Positions 32,251 to 43,905 of a DNA stretch of 64,000 nucleotides are shown piece after piece (the stretch's first letter is position 1; the number at the start of each line of letters is the position of its first letter). Position numbers and translations under genes: made by a program. Source of the DNA: Chloranthus sessilifolius (lineage: Eukaryota > Streptophyta > Magnoliopsida > Chloranthales > Chloranthaceae); assembly GCA_021018995.1 (NCBI GenBank), contig CM037585.1, positions 84,792,646 through 84,856,645 on the forward strand, in the 5' to 3' direction. The notes under the pieces were generated by a model. It had not been told where the DNA came from, ran no database searches, and saw only the letters and a program-made list of their open reading frames with translations.

Positions 32251-34331
32251 TGTAGGGGAAATGGAGTATGCTGATTTAGTGTGTAACAAAATAAAATCAA
32301 ATCAAAACAAAGGATGGATTTAACACATCTACAATCTCCTAGACCTAAAAGATATAGGGCTATTGCAGCAAGTTTTATAGGTAAGGGTATGTCCACAGGG
32401 AAAATATGAATAAACTATGATGGATCTCCAGATCTACAATAGATCTGGCACTCTATCCTACTTTAAGCTACTATAAAACAGGAGAGATGAGAGGTTTTTG
32501 GGTTTTACTCACTATAAACTACAGATTTTGAATGTAGTTGATTCAGAGCTTAAGAGAACAAAGAAGTGAAGGGAAATGGATTAAAAATTAAAAGGATGAA
32601 GATCAGCAGCTAGGGATTTGATATTTCACTGAAAATTGATTAAATCAAAGGCAATGCTTAGATCAGATCTGCAACAATCCTTCATCTAGCTACAAGCTCC
32701 CCAGGTTTTACCCCAGCAGATGCGTGGTATAAGAATCTAATCTCAACCAGAGAATTGAAGTAATCCTAAGGCTATGATCTGTCCACTTTAATGGTCACAG
32801 ACCATTCTAGAGATTGTCCCAACATATGAAAGCAATCCTAAGGCTATGATCTGTCCACTTTAATGGTCACAGACCATCCCAGAGATTATCTTGGGCCAAT
32901 GGTTTTAATTAGAACAGGTTAACCATTGAAGATGTTGTGAATGCCAGGCTACAAGCTCCCCATTTCTGGCTGGCTCACAAGAGTATCCAAACTAAGGAAA
33001 TCAAATATGAATAAATAAAATCTAGCTAAAAAATAACTCTAAAATCCATAATTCCATTGCAATGCTATTACTTACAATGATGTGCTCAGATCTACAATCT
33101 GTGCAGCATTCAATCCCTCACAAAGCCTCTGAAACTCTCAATTACAGATCATACCCTTACCCTAGCTACTGAAGTGATTTTTAGCCAACCATCATTGGCT
33201 AATGGCGAGGAAGGAGGAAAAGAGAGGGAAAAATTAAAAGAAAATTGAATTCAATCTCGGCTCTGCTCTCTCAATTTCTGGATGTCTTTCAATGTCGTTG
33301 CTCCTCTATTTATACCTTTTTCTCATATCTGTTTAATTCAGAAGAATAATGTAGTTTTGCTGATATGGCTGATCCCTCTTCTAGAAGCTCTCCTCCTATT
33401 GGTCTACAACTGACAAGTACATGTGATGTAGTTAGAGTTCCCTCTCATGCTCAGTTGAATACCAAAATTACCCCCCAGGGGTCGCTGTTGTGCCTTGGAG
33501 CGTGTGCGCAGAATCTGGAAGTTGGGACTGCTGGAGAAGGGTCATTGGAAGTTCCCAGAATGAATGTTGAGAGATTTTGAGAGCTTTTCAATGGGTTCTC
33601 GGTCTGTATGCTTAGTATTTCGATAGGTTTAGGATAAACCTCTCGCTGGGTTGAAGTGTACTCGTCGCTAGGATCTGCTTCTCTCGACAGATTTGAAGTA
33701 GGTCCCGATAACCTCTATTTAGTTCTTCCTTCATGCTGTCGATAGGTTATAGTCATCCTGTCGACTTGGTGAAGTGATCGACATGTTGGGAATCATATCG
33801 ACAGGTATTGAAGGATCCTGTCGAAAGCTTCTCTCGTTCTACTTGATAGGTTCATTTGAACCTCACGAATTCCACTGCACCTTCAGCTAAGGTGTCGATA
33901 GGATTCTTTCTTTCTGCAATCACAACCTATCGACAAGCAGCTGGAAGCTTGCGATAGCTTCTTCCTTAACTTTCCTCAGCTGGCACCTATTTCTGGTGCA
34001 CTATCTTCCATCTGTTAGCACCCAGCAACCTCTTGGTGGGCTCAATCTTTCTTCTCTGCAATTGTGCTTGGTCTCAAGCATGACTTGTTGAGCCCATGAC
34101 CTTCTCATGAATTTATACAACTCTGATTGCTTTACTGACGGGCTTTTAGGCTGTTGTGAAACCGTGATGAGGAACAGATTGCTTCTTTGGCCTTTTTAGG
34201 TGGATATCTGCACTAAGGCTAGATTTTATTTCTTATCTACAAAACATCCTTAACACACCTTATTAGTCAATTCAAGGGCTTAACAAAGGTTGGGTTAGGA
34301 GGTAAAAAATGGTATTTTTCACTACTCAACA
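32251..34331 (-). repeat. Element F 5' LTR
   Basis: 2,081 bp. Minus strand starts TGTTGAGTAG and ends CCCCTACA. Word cluster at 33600-33960, TATA box GTATAAATAG at 33306-33315 and the 72-bp tandem duplication near 32758-32890. Confidence 0.93.
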
Positions 34332-34440
34332 GATGCCCCATACTCCTTCTCCCATGGTTGGGTTAGGAGGTAAAAAATGGTATTTTTCCCTACAGCAAGC
34401 TGATCACATCCCTACTCAAACAAGGAGGTTATGTATGGAA
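34332..34440 (+). other. Element E flank with 33-bp filler copied from the element F LTR
   Basis: 34356-34388 is identical over 33 bp to 34288-34320, the last part of the neighbouring LTR. After it the sequence reads CCTACAG and then returns to env-like coding (KLITSLLKQGGYVWK). Confidence 0.8.
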
Positions 34441-36153
34441 AATCAGCATGACTTTGCTGGGCAAGAAGAAGAAGGCATCTGAGGAGTCAACAACAACCCT
34501 TCAAGAAGAGACCTCTATAGCTGCCATTCCTGCAGCACCCTCTGTTGTCAGCTCAGCTCCATTGCCCACTCCTACAGCAGCTACATCAGTAGCCTCAGTA
34601 CCACCTTCTCCCCTCCATATCCCACACACCATATCACCACCAATCATCACCATTCCACTTTCCATTCCTGCCCCATGCCTACCATTTCATCTCCAACACC
34701 CTCCACAATCACCACCACCATCCCTGTGCCAGCTCTAACTTCAATCACATTCCCATTTAACCTACCCACTACCACCATAAAAAGAAAATACAAAAAGAAA
34801 ACCCATCACCAACCCACAACACCCACTAAACCTAGCCCATCCACTACCTTACCAGAGCCCATTCCAAGTCCTGAACCCACTAACATACCCAGAATAACAC
34901 CAAACCCACCTTCTCCATTCACATATGATGACAGTGAGCTTATGACCATTGACATTGAACAACCAAATCCCACTGACCTTGTAGCCCCCATTGAACCCAT
35001 TAACCCCATTAAACCCATTGACCCAATTACCTCTCCTACCCATTCCATTCCATTTACACCTACCCATGACCAAGAACATTTCACCACTGAGGGGTACTCA
35101 GCCATGATTGATTCCATTGTGGGGGATATCAAGCATGAGTACACACCTCTCTCAGACTCCCCACAATCCTACCATTTTAACGATGCCCCTACCTCTCCTT
35201 TCCAACCAATCCCACCCACCCAACCTATAACCCCAACCATACCAGCCCCACTCTCCCAAATAATTTCCCTCCTTAACTCTCTACAAACCCAACTCCATAC
35301 CAAAATGAAAACCAAGCAACTATACAAAACAGCCTACATTCCATTCAGTCAACCCTTCAGACCTTAAACCCAACACCCGAACAACCTATACCCACACCTG
35401 TACCTACCCCTCCCCCTACACATCAGCCTTCAACTTCAGTGGCAATAGCAGATGCTACCACACGGACAAATTTTGAAAATTAGAAGCTTGCCCTAATCCC
35501 ATTTACCTCAACATTCACCCAGACTGAACCCCCTGAGGAGGAGCAGGCACTTATCCTTCCATCTAGCCCACCTTCATCTCCAAATACAGGTACTGAGCTG
35601 GAAGTTTTCTCTGAGTCTTTTGACAACTCTTCTAACTGGGCCATTGCCTTTGTTGGAGCCATCCCCATACCCATGTTCTACACCCTCAACAAGTCTTATG
35701 AATGCCAATCCATATGTTTAGAGGGATGTCCATCTTGTAGTGGAATCAGTGACAGACATGGTATAACAGAGATATGAAGACCAAATTGCCTTGATGAAGA
35801 GTGCTTATAGGAAGCTGATAGAGAAAAAAATGGTGAATCATGAGAAGGATAAGAAGGTAATGTAGCAGTAGTTGGGCAATGCATTATCCTTGTACAAAGT
35901 TTATGAGCAGAGGGCAACCCACTTTGCCTAGCTTGTAGAGACACTCACCTCCACCATATCAGTCATGAACCCCACATTTCCTAGTGGAGTGTCAATAAAG
36001 GAGCCTTCACAAGAGAAGAGCAACACCAAGCCCAAGAAACCAGCTGCAATAAGATCCAATGCTGGTGCTGCACAAGCTGATAGTGTGAAGAAAGGCAAGG
36101 AGAAAGCTGTAGGGGACCCAAAAGACTTAGATTCTGATTCAAATCACTTGTAG
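34391..36153 (+). pseudogene. Element E env-like gene, part 2
   Basis: Continues the post-pol gene after element F: KLITSLLKQGGYVWKISM, KKKKASEESTTT, then a long Pro/Thr/Ile/Ser-rich region (34500-35500) with a basic patch (KRKYKKKTHHQ). After about 35760 comes a coiled-coil stretch (YEDQIALMKSAYRKLIEKK) and a Lys/Ser-rich tail ending DSDSNHL at 36153. Such Pro-rich plus coiled-coil tails are usual for Athila env-like proteins, whose function is not proven. Several stops (35479, 35775 and others) and frame changes occur. Confidence 0.6.
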
Positions 36154-38106
36154 GAGTTAGTTAGTTTTGTGAATGTTTTTCCTTAGTTGTTGTTTATAAA
36201 TAATTTGTAATGATGTGTTTCTGCTTATACCTATAAATTTTTCTTAAATTTTCTCTATTGTATCATATTAATTTTTTAGTGAAATTTCTTTTGTATGCAA
36301 ATTTGCAATGTGCTTAATTGTCTACCTTTTTCATTTCTGATGCAAATCAATTTTTCTACTGTACACTCTAATACCTTTGCATACCTTGCTGCCCCTACTA
36401 ACAAGTACATTGAAACAGTGAGGACACTATTTATCTTAGGTTTGGGGGTATAGCAGGGTAGACCAATGAGATGGTTAAGCTAAGTGCAACAGTATTAGTT
36501 AAAATTGAAACAAATAGAGTGAAATTCCACCTAATCAATTGTGAAAGAGGAAATTTAAAATTGTACAGACTTTTTAACACTGAAAATTTAAAAAGAAAAA
36601 TAAAAATTCAGCACTTCCATGAAGTGATCATCAAGAAAAATTTTCACAATCAATACATAGTGAACCAGTAAGGAGAGAAAAAGGTGAGGACATGCCCTTT
36701 GAGTTCAATTGAAGACCATACCCAGTGAGATTTGGGCCTATAAAAAAAAATATTCTTTTGAAGAGTGTCTTTGGCAATTTTCTATGCTTTAAGGACTGAC
36801 TAACTCAAACCCTCTCGCTAGAAGTTAGGCACCCCCAAATTAAAACTGTTTCGTAGAACTCATGACACTAGGTAGATGAACTAAGGCCATCATTTGGACA
36901 GTTTGAGCTTGAAGGTCTTACCCATTGAACTGCCCCCTTTGCATACACTCTCTAAGCCTCAAAAAAACAAAAAAAAAAAATCCATTTTTCTTTGAAAAAC
37001 ACCAGAGTAATTGAACTTGAACCTCTTGACCTGATTCAGCCTTACTCTCACTTTGAGAATTTAGAAGGTAAAGGAGAAGATGTTGAAGATAGGTTAGTAG
37101 GGTTTAACATTTGGTTGAAGGAGAAGGAGATGAGAGAAAATTTGCATGAAGAAGTGTATCAGTAGTATGGCTGTGGTGACCATCATAAAAAAAAATATAA
37201 AAAAATAAAAATAAAAATCAAGAGAAAGAAAGAGAAGTCAAAAGAAGTACTCCATCTGAATAATTGGAAATAGGAGAAAAAGTTGGCCACTTTAGATCTG
37301 AAAAACCTGTTGGAGGATGAAGTTGTGCTGTGATGAGGAAGGTGAAGTCCTGAATCACCTCCTACCTCTTGATTGAATTCTCAGTTTTGAACCTTTTTAC
37401 CCCTTCATTTTTGTTAAACCCTTAGCCTAAGCCACATTACAACCTAAGAAAAAGTTCTTAGTGATCCAAAGTGAATTGAGCTGCTATGAGGAGATGATGG
37501 GATGTTTGATCTATGGTGAGAAGTACATGATGATGTCAGGAAAAATAAGCAAATGCCTATGCTCATGCTAACAAGCCTATTTGAGGTCTGTAACTGATCT
37601 TGAGCTGGAGTGAAATTGAAAACCCTTCAATTCATTTTTGAGAGATAGCTCTGGTGAGGATTGGATCTGAGATTGAATTTATTAGGGCACTGTTTAAAGC
37701 TTATTTTTGAATTAATGGTGAGCTATATACTTATTTGCACACACTACACTCTTGATGTATGTTGATTGGTTGTGATGAGCATACATGGTGATTTAGGTAT
37801 TAAATTGTTTGCACATTATTATTTTAAAACTCTTCTAATTTGAAAGATCAAGGTGTGGAATAAACTTTATATGTTGAAATCTGACTTGTCACTGTGTACA
37901 CATGGTTTAATTGTTTGCATTATTATTTTAAAACTCCACTAGGTGATCCCTAGTGGAGGAGACTTCACTCCTCCACTAAGGATCACCTAGGGGTTTAGAA
38001 GGCTTGATGCATAAGCTAAATGCATCCGTGCTCCCTATGAAAGTGGCATTTAAACTTATAGAGTAATTGTTTAAGTTTTACTTTGCTCGAGGACTAGCAA
38101 AGATTA
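36154..38106 (+). other. 3' non-coding region of element E
   Basis: About 1.95 kb without a supported gene. It includes GAGGACACTATTTATC..GGTTTGGGGGT near 36419-36450 (Athila-style G-rich tract), an A-rich tract near 37190-37220, a 23-bp-arm hairpin (37939-37990) and the conserved pre-polypurine block. Confidence 0.6.
37939..38045 (+). other. Conserved pre-polypurine block with long hairpin, element E
   Basis: Left arm 37939-37961 and right arm 37968-37990 are inverted repeats matching at 22 of 23 positions around a six-base loop (ACTTCA). The right arm is the start of the block shared with elements F and D (CTCCTCCACT, GATCACCTAGGGGTTTA, GCTCCCTA). It ends 75 bp before the 3' LTR. Confidence 0.8.
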
Positions 38107-38119
38107 GGTTTGGAGGTGT
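38107..38119 (+). promoter_or_regulatory. Polypurine tract of element E
   Basis: AGGTTTGGAGGTG ends at the LTR start TGCTAATCATTG. The upstream GAGGACTAGCAAAG word is shared with D and F. Confidence 0.75.
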
Positions 38120-39149
38120 GCTAATCATTGAAATATGCATCTTTTCACCTCCTAACTTAGCCTTTTCTAGACCTTTGAGCTATCTAATAATTATCATTTG
38201 AGTGTGCTTTTGTAGTTAGAAATAAAATGCAGCTTAGTGCAACAGTCTACATTATGGAGGTTAAGAAGAGAGAATTTTGAAGTCAAGTCTTGAAGCTGAT
38301 GGGAGAACAGAGAGTGCACAATGGTGGTCCACACCATAGGGGCCATTTATCATGCCTAGGATCCCTAGAAGTCTAACAGAGAAAAGAAATATGTACCTAA
38401 GCATTGAGGAGTGTTGCAGCAGTCTTTGCATAGCTGCAAACACTCAGAAACGCAACCTCGAGCAATTCTCAAGCAGTTAAATCTTCAGTAAAGTAAGCTC
38501 GAGCAGATCTTGAGCACTTTAGGCCAGTAATAAACTAATAGCTTGAGCAGTCCTCAAGCAGTTCAAGACAAGATAGCTTCAGGTTTCCAACCTCAAGCAG
38601 TTCTCGAGAGGTTCTGACCTTTAGAAATTCATCTCGAGCACATCCCGAGAGGATCAGTACTTTTAAAAAACATCTGCTCGAGTGGTACTCGAGTAGATGC
38701 ACCTTTCAAAAATTATCTCGAGCAGATCTCAAGCACATGAATGCAACTGCATTCATCCTGTCGAGTAGCAAAAGCCAGCCACTCAAGTTGCTATTGCTGA
38801 GAGAATCAACTTATTGAGCTGCAGTTTCAATCTTTCCAGCCTATCGAGAGCCTCTCGAGAAACAATACCTGAAGCCCCATCTACTCGAGCTGCATAATTT
38901 GAAGCACTCCAGCCTATTGAGCAAGCTTCAGGAACTAATCCAGCCACTCGAGAACCTCTCGAGATCCATGTTCTGAAGCCTGATCCACTCGAGACTTGGG
39001 TTCTATCTTTCACATTCAACCTTCAAGGGCACTTTTGGGATTCCACATCCTCTGAGGCACATTCCCCAATGTGTTGAGCTATTCCCCACTAAAGAAGGAA
39101 ATACTTGGCCATCATTTAGCCACATCAGCAGGATCTTCACTAACTTGGA
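38120..39149 (+). repeat. Element E 3' LTR, first part
   Basis: Matches 16713 onward. Dense CTCGAG word cluster at about 38455-39000, mostly as pairs 11 bp apart. The LTR is cut by element H. TTGGA at 39145-39149 is the left target duplication (TTGAA on the right, 51297-51301). Confidence 0.9.
38455..39000 (+). promoter_or_regulatory. CTCGAG word cluster in element E LTR
   Basis: More than 15 exact or one-mismatch CTCGAG words in about 550 bp. Many sit in pairs of the form CTCGAGCAG-N-TCTCGAG with 11-bp spacing, about one helical turn. The intact LTR would place a TATA box (GCTATAAAAATAGC, 51359-51372) downstream. Confidence 0.75.
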
Positions 39150-41402
39150 TGTGACAGCCTAGATTTGGGCACCCTGAAACCCGTGCCTTTAGTACGGCTC
39201 TCAAGGTCGTGCCCCATATGCATGTACGGAACATTGGTATAACAAAGCAATAACGAAGCAAAAAAACCCACCCGAACCATCAGTAATGAAATAACAATCA
39301 CCCTGGATGATTCCCCAAAAGAATATATCATCATTTAATTATATTTTCTCAAAAATAGGGCCTGACATACCAAGCCATACAGAACTCTCTCAAAACTTAA
39401 TCAAAGTACGCTGGGGTCCTCTAGAAGAAGTCCTCAGGAGGGGCTCTAAATCCTCTCCAGGTATGTAATCTAAATCCTCCGAATCTACACCTCCCGAAGT
39501 AGTAGCAACCGCAAGCACTGAACCTGTGACGTATAGTCTAAAGGGTGAGCTACATCATAGCTTAGTAGGGAAATAATCGAATGAACATATAAGTTAATCT
39601 CTCACATATATTCCTTGATATTTAAGAAGCATGATCTATCAATGAAATAGCTAGAAAAATAATTTAAATGACTGAAGAGATGAACTGAATGTGACTGTTA
39701 CTTTACATGAGTTTACTTGTTCTCAATTTGCTCACAAAAGACAATGATTGGCCTAAACACTTAAATCACAACTTAAATAATCCTTAATTTACTATAGCAT
39801 CGAGCGCTCGATGGAATACCCTCCATCGTCGTCTAATCAAACCATTTTCATTTCCTTTTTCAATGATTTCATACTACCCATGTTCCTTCCTCATAGGCGA
39901 TGGGGTATAATTCTCATACATACATCCCTGGGATGTCCAACTGGTGTACGGATTGGCCGCCGTACCGGTCACGGATATTCTGTCGAGTTAGTTGTGGGTA
40001 TCCTGCCACGTTGATGGGTTATTCTCCAAACCTTAAATCAAAAGTGCTCTACATATAGTTATTCACCGTGTGATTGTGCTAATTATAGCATATGAGGCCT
40101 TATCAATTCTCATTCACTTTGCTTTACATTTTCACATACATCCTTGGGATGCAACCAACTCAATACTTTACACAGATGCCCTTATCACATTCACATCCCC
40201 TGGGGACGTCACATACTCTTTTGTAATTCAATTTCCTTACTTAGTGTTCACACATGCACACTTAAGTTTCACATTTATTCATTTCTATATCATTACATAC
40301 ATGCTTTGTCAATTAAAATACATATTCAAGGTGCTCCCCTACCTCAGTGCAATGCCATCAACAAAATGCCTCGATCTTACATAAGGGGTCAAGCGTAACC
40401 ACTATACGCAAAACCTACATTACATGGATCACAATACTCTTACCAAAGCTTACAAAGATCTAGGGAATCATGAGTCTAAAGAACTAATAAAAATAAAACC
40501 AAAAGCTACATTGTACCTCGCGTGAGCGGTCACTATTCCTTGCGCGAGCGATCGCTATACCTCTCGCGAGCGATCACTATTCATCATGCGAGTGAGAGCT
40601 ATACCTGGCTTAAGCGATTATAATAGAGGTCTCCTGGAGCTCACGCGAGCCCTCGCTCGAGTGAGCTTTCCTTTACAAAAGGCCCTCACTCGAGCGAGCA
40701 CAGGGCTCATTTTCTTAATATATTTTATCCCCCTTTCCTCGCGTGAGCAAGCTATTATAATGGCGCGGACAAGGGAAGGCTACAACTACCACTCGAGCTT
40801 CTCGAGAATAAATTCCTACCCCACATTTAATACCCTATTTAATACCAAATAAACCAACAATTTCTACCCTATTAAATATTCATAAATGCATAGAAAAATA
40901 CTTTATATCATAAAAACTCTTATAGATTTGATTGAAGATCAACTCCATTCAAGAGGGTTTCAAAACCCCTCCCCCAAACCCTTTTCTAGATCATCCACAC
41001 GCTCAAAACTAAGAGATCTTATTCAATCTCTTCACCACACCTTCCCCAACAAGTGTATTTAAGATCTGTAAGGTGGAGTTTACCTTTTGATCACAAGAAA
41101 GTCCTTATGCACAATTTCTTTCCAATACCAAACCCTCTTCTCCCTTCTCTCTATTTCTCTCTCTCTCTCTCTAACTAAAACAAAGCCCACCGTATGGGAC
41201 TCCTCCCCCCTATCTCTAACTAGTGCAAAGCCATTGTGCTAAGCACACACACTAGATGTTTTATTTCCACCTAACTCTCATGTAGCACTTATATAGCTAA
41301 AAGTGTATATAGCAAGTGTGGTTCCCTTGTGAACGACAAATGCCTTAGCACTATTTATAGCATACGTGACCTGCACAGTACACGAAAATCAGGGATGTTA
41401 CA
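39150..41402 (-). repeat. Element H 3' LTR
   Basis: 2,253 bp. Contains the GAGCGA/CTCGAG word cluster (40518-40790), a (CT)n microsatellite (41157-41177) and a TATA box (minus CTATAAATAG, 41351-41360). Here the TATA box is near the LTR start, upstream of the words. Confidence 0.92.
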
Positions 41403-42053
41403 TTCACCCCACGTAAAATTTTCATCCTCGAAAATTGATAAGACATATTACTAAGCTAAACCACACATAAGCAAACAGGGTACCCACCTAGTCCAATCAT
41501 CCAATTAAGCATTTGGTCATAAGTGACCCACAACCAAACTTGTATTAACGCAACAAGCATTAAAGTAACAAGCATTTGTTATCCCATCATAACAACAACA
41601 TAGCACGCGTTTCCAACCAACCTGCCTATCACACGTAGTGATTATTCATGTTTTTGTGAGTATGACCTATCAAAAGAAAACTGTCCAAAGGGCTTTCATT
41701 GAATCCAAAAAGTAGTCAAGTATGACTAGTCACATTTATGAGTACCTGCATTAAAAACTACACACAAGCATGAAATGTGTATCACAATTTTATTCACTCC
41801 ACATAAACGATTTCCATTCACATTAAATCATTTTCAATTAACCCATATGTCTAACTGAAAATAGTACTATCACCACGCCATTTAAATTAACTTATCATGC
41901 ACATAAAAAGATCAGTGTATCTACTAACAAAATTGTCATAACCGTGTCACCATAGTTTGAAGGATCTACATCCCCATATTCACATCAATATTTTTTATTT
42001 TTTAAAACATTACATTGAAGTCTTCAAAAAGGACTTAAATGACAGATGACGAA
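41403..42053 (-). other. 3' non-coding region and polypurine tract of element H
   Basis: ACGTGGGGTGA (minus strand, 41403-41413) directly precedes the LTR and is the polypurine tract. The rest is AT-rich with no gene. Confidence 0.65.
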
Positions 42054-43336
42054 CTAGTCGTCACCTTGCTCGTACTCATCATTGTCCTCCTCCTCATCGT
42101 CATCATCATCATCATCATCACCAACCTCCTCCTCGATAGGCCCCCCACAGTAGTAGCCCTACCAGCAGTACCAGAGCTAGATGCACCCAATGTGGCACCC
42201 CGTAACTAATCGACCCGCGTCCGATATGTCTGTGGAAAAGCAAGGCTCATGAGGTCGATGAGAAGTGACTCCTAAAACCTCTGGTGCAATCGAATCTCCC
42301 TCCCTTGGAGAAGGATATTCCCCATTAGGCCGCCGTCTGTGGTAGGGAAGGGCTGTGAAGACGAAGTGGATGGAGCAGTTGGTCCGGTTGGTGGTGGTGG
42401 TTGGGTCGCCAGTCGAGTGACCTGACTGTCTCTCTTTCTCTTTTGACTATTTTGGAGGCTTTTTAAGTTCCTACTTAGATCTTGGGAGATGAATGGGACG
42501 ATGTTATCAATTAGGACGGGCTCGTCCGCTCTAATCTCGAAACCTTCCGTGCCATGATGTAGATCGATGAGTCTTGAAATCAGACCGGCGTAGGGTAGGC
42601 GATTGATAGGTGGAGGGATGATGCCTCTCACATTTCTTCTAAAGGCATGCACAATGCCCTTTACAACCAACCTAGGGGAGCTAAACCACCTGTTGTGGAA
42701 GGCGGAGCGCAAGGCCCTCAAAAATGATTCACGTCACTGTTGTTCGTGACCAATTGGGTACAAGTTTTTCTTGAAAATGATGTCTAAAGGCCACATATGT
42801 GGCGGCAACTAGGACCTAGTGATCGATTGTCTCGATGTGGTAGTGCCACCAGTAATATCGGTGACAATGGTTGGAATGTCTGTCTCTGGGGATAGGGGCT
42901 GAGAAAGCGGGTCCTGTATGAAGGTGTGAGGGCAGTTCATGGCGATTGAAACGTCGGTATCGTCAAAGGCAAACCCCCTCCCGTGTATCTCAACGACAAG
43001 AGTGGTTTCATCATTATTGGTTTAAAGGGTTTGGTAGAATAGTTTAATGAGCCTTGAATGGTAACGAGCTCCAAACAGTTTCAACAATGGTTTCAAACCA
43101 TTACAACCAATATAATCTGAAGTCCATTTTGTGGATGTAGGATCTTGAAAGAAACTGGGATGTATTTCCCATTCGAGTTCAAAATTTTTGGCCCCCCACC
43201 AATCATTTGGTTGGGCTGGTGCAGCTTGGTGAAGTGGTGGAGGTGGTGGAGGTGGTGCTTGTGGTGCCTTACTAGAAGACGGCGGCCGAACTGCTATCTT
43301 CTTCCAAGGTTGAGGGTTAGGGCATGTAGAAGCCAT
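42054..43336 (-). pseudogene. Element H env-like (PF20167-type) ORF behind the chromodomain
   Basis: Minus strand ATG at 43336 (MASTCPNPQPWKK). A Pro-rich segment is followed by WEIHPSFFQDPTSTKW and KLFGARYHSRLIKLFYQTL, then VVEIHGRGFAFDDTDVSIAM. This fits the 'putative plant transposon protein' domain of Athila-type env-like genes. Then come AFHNRWFSSPRLVVKGIVHA, a basic patch (QKRKRD), a second Pro/Ser stretch and an acidic tail from a GAT repeat (D-run, 42097-42124) ending YEQGDD at 42054. Breaks: TAA at 43022, a TAG near 42817, a TGA near 42728 and a shift before the tail. Chromoviruses normally end at the chromodomain, so this ORF is unusual. Confidence 0.65.
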
Positions 43337-43531
43337 CACAAGGTTTTTCAAAGTAAATCAATGAAATTAAAGGTGGTTAAGGGTAGAAATAACCTTTTTA
43401 AACTTTTCAAATAGATCGGATTTGTCAAATCCGGCTTGAAATCGCATGTAGAGGAACCCCCAAAGTGAAAACCCTTAAACCCTAGCGCCCAATCCCTTCT
43501 CTCTCGTGAAGAAATGGGTGAAAATAGTGAA

Positions 43532-43546
43532 CGCCCCTTTTTATAC
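43532..43546 (-). promoter_or_regulatory. TATA box before the element H env-like ORF
   Basis: Minus strand GTATAAAAAGGGGCG, a strong plant TATA match, about 200 bp before the ATG at 43336 and directly downstream of the internal word cluster. Confidence 0.6.
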
Positions 43547-43552
43547 TCAAGC

Positions 43553-43660
43553 CATCGCTCGAGTGATATTAGCCCTCGCTTGAGCAAGCACAGAACTATT
43601 TTGGCACAGGAATTGAATAAGACTCCCGCGAGCGAGCTTAAGTGGTCATGCGAGCGAGCC
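43553..43660 (-). promoter_or_regulatory. Internal GAGCGA/CTCGAG word cluster of element H
   Basis: TCGCTCGAGTGA, CCTCGCTTGAGCAAGC, CGCGAGCGAGCTTAAG and TGCGAGCGAGCCC in about 105 bp. The stretch CCCTCGCTTGAGCAAGCACA resembles the LTR copy at 40687 (CCCTCACTCGAGCGAGCACA) in 17 of 20 bases. It lies between the chromodomain stop and the TATA box of the env-like ORF. Confidence 0.75.
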
Positions 43661-43905
43661 CAGAAACATTTTCTGGCTCATTTTCTGCTGTACTTTCACA
43701 TTTTTGTGGTCTATACCTTTATTTTTGCTTAGTATAAAAATTTCCTTTTACAATACCTCTTGTAGTTACTGATCAATGGATCAATTCAAAAGAAACCACC
43801 AACCATAATTACTCCTTGACAAATTGCGTGTTGATTTAATTAACATCAATTCTTAGAATTTCATAACAATTGTCCTTTTTATAGATTCAAAACAAGCCAT
43901 GCGAT

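Larger units (their letters stand above)
21513..34331 (-). mobile_element. Element F: Athila-like Ty3/gypsy element, most complete pol
   Basis: Minus strand. 5' LTR 32251-34331, primer site 32226-32244, gag, protease, RT, RNase H, integrase, a word cluster, a 57-codon ORF, 3' non-coding region, polypurine tract, 3' LTR 21513-23610. It lies within the env-like gene of element E. Clear 5-bp target duplications were not found: left flank ends CAGAT, right flank starts GATGC. The right flank is remodelled (see the 33-bp duplication). Confidence 0.9.

Noticed and set aside
34806-35144. Minus-strand frame rich in Gly, Met and Val
   Set aside because: Antisense of the Pro/Thr/Ile-rich env-like region of element E.
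38455-39000. Dense CTCGAG, ACCGGT and GTCGAC words considered as cloning-linker artefacts (restriction-site palindromes)
   Set aside because: Each word type is confined to one retrotransposon family, occurs in both LTRs of a pair with mutations, and lies in otherwise normal LTR sequence.
40500-40790. GAGCGA repeats in the element H LTR considered as a telomere-like or satellite array
   Set aside because: The words are irregularly spaced in unique sequence and are confined to H LTRs and its internal cluster.
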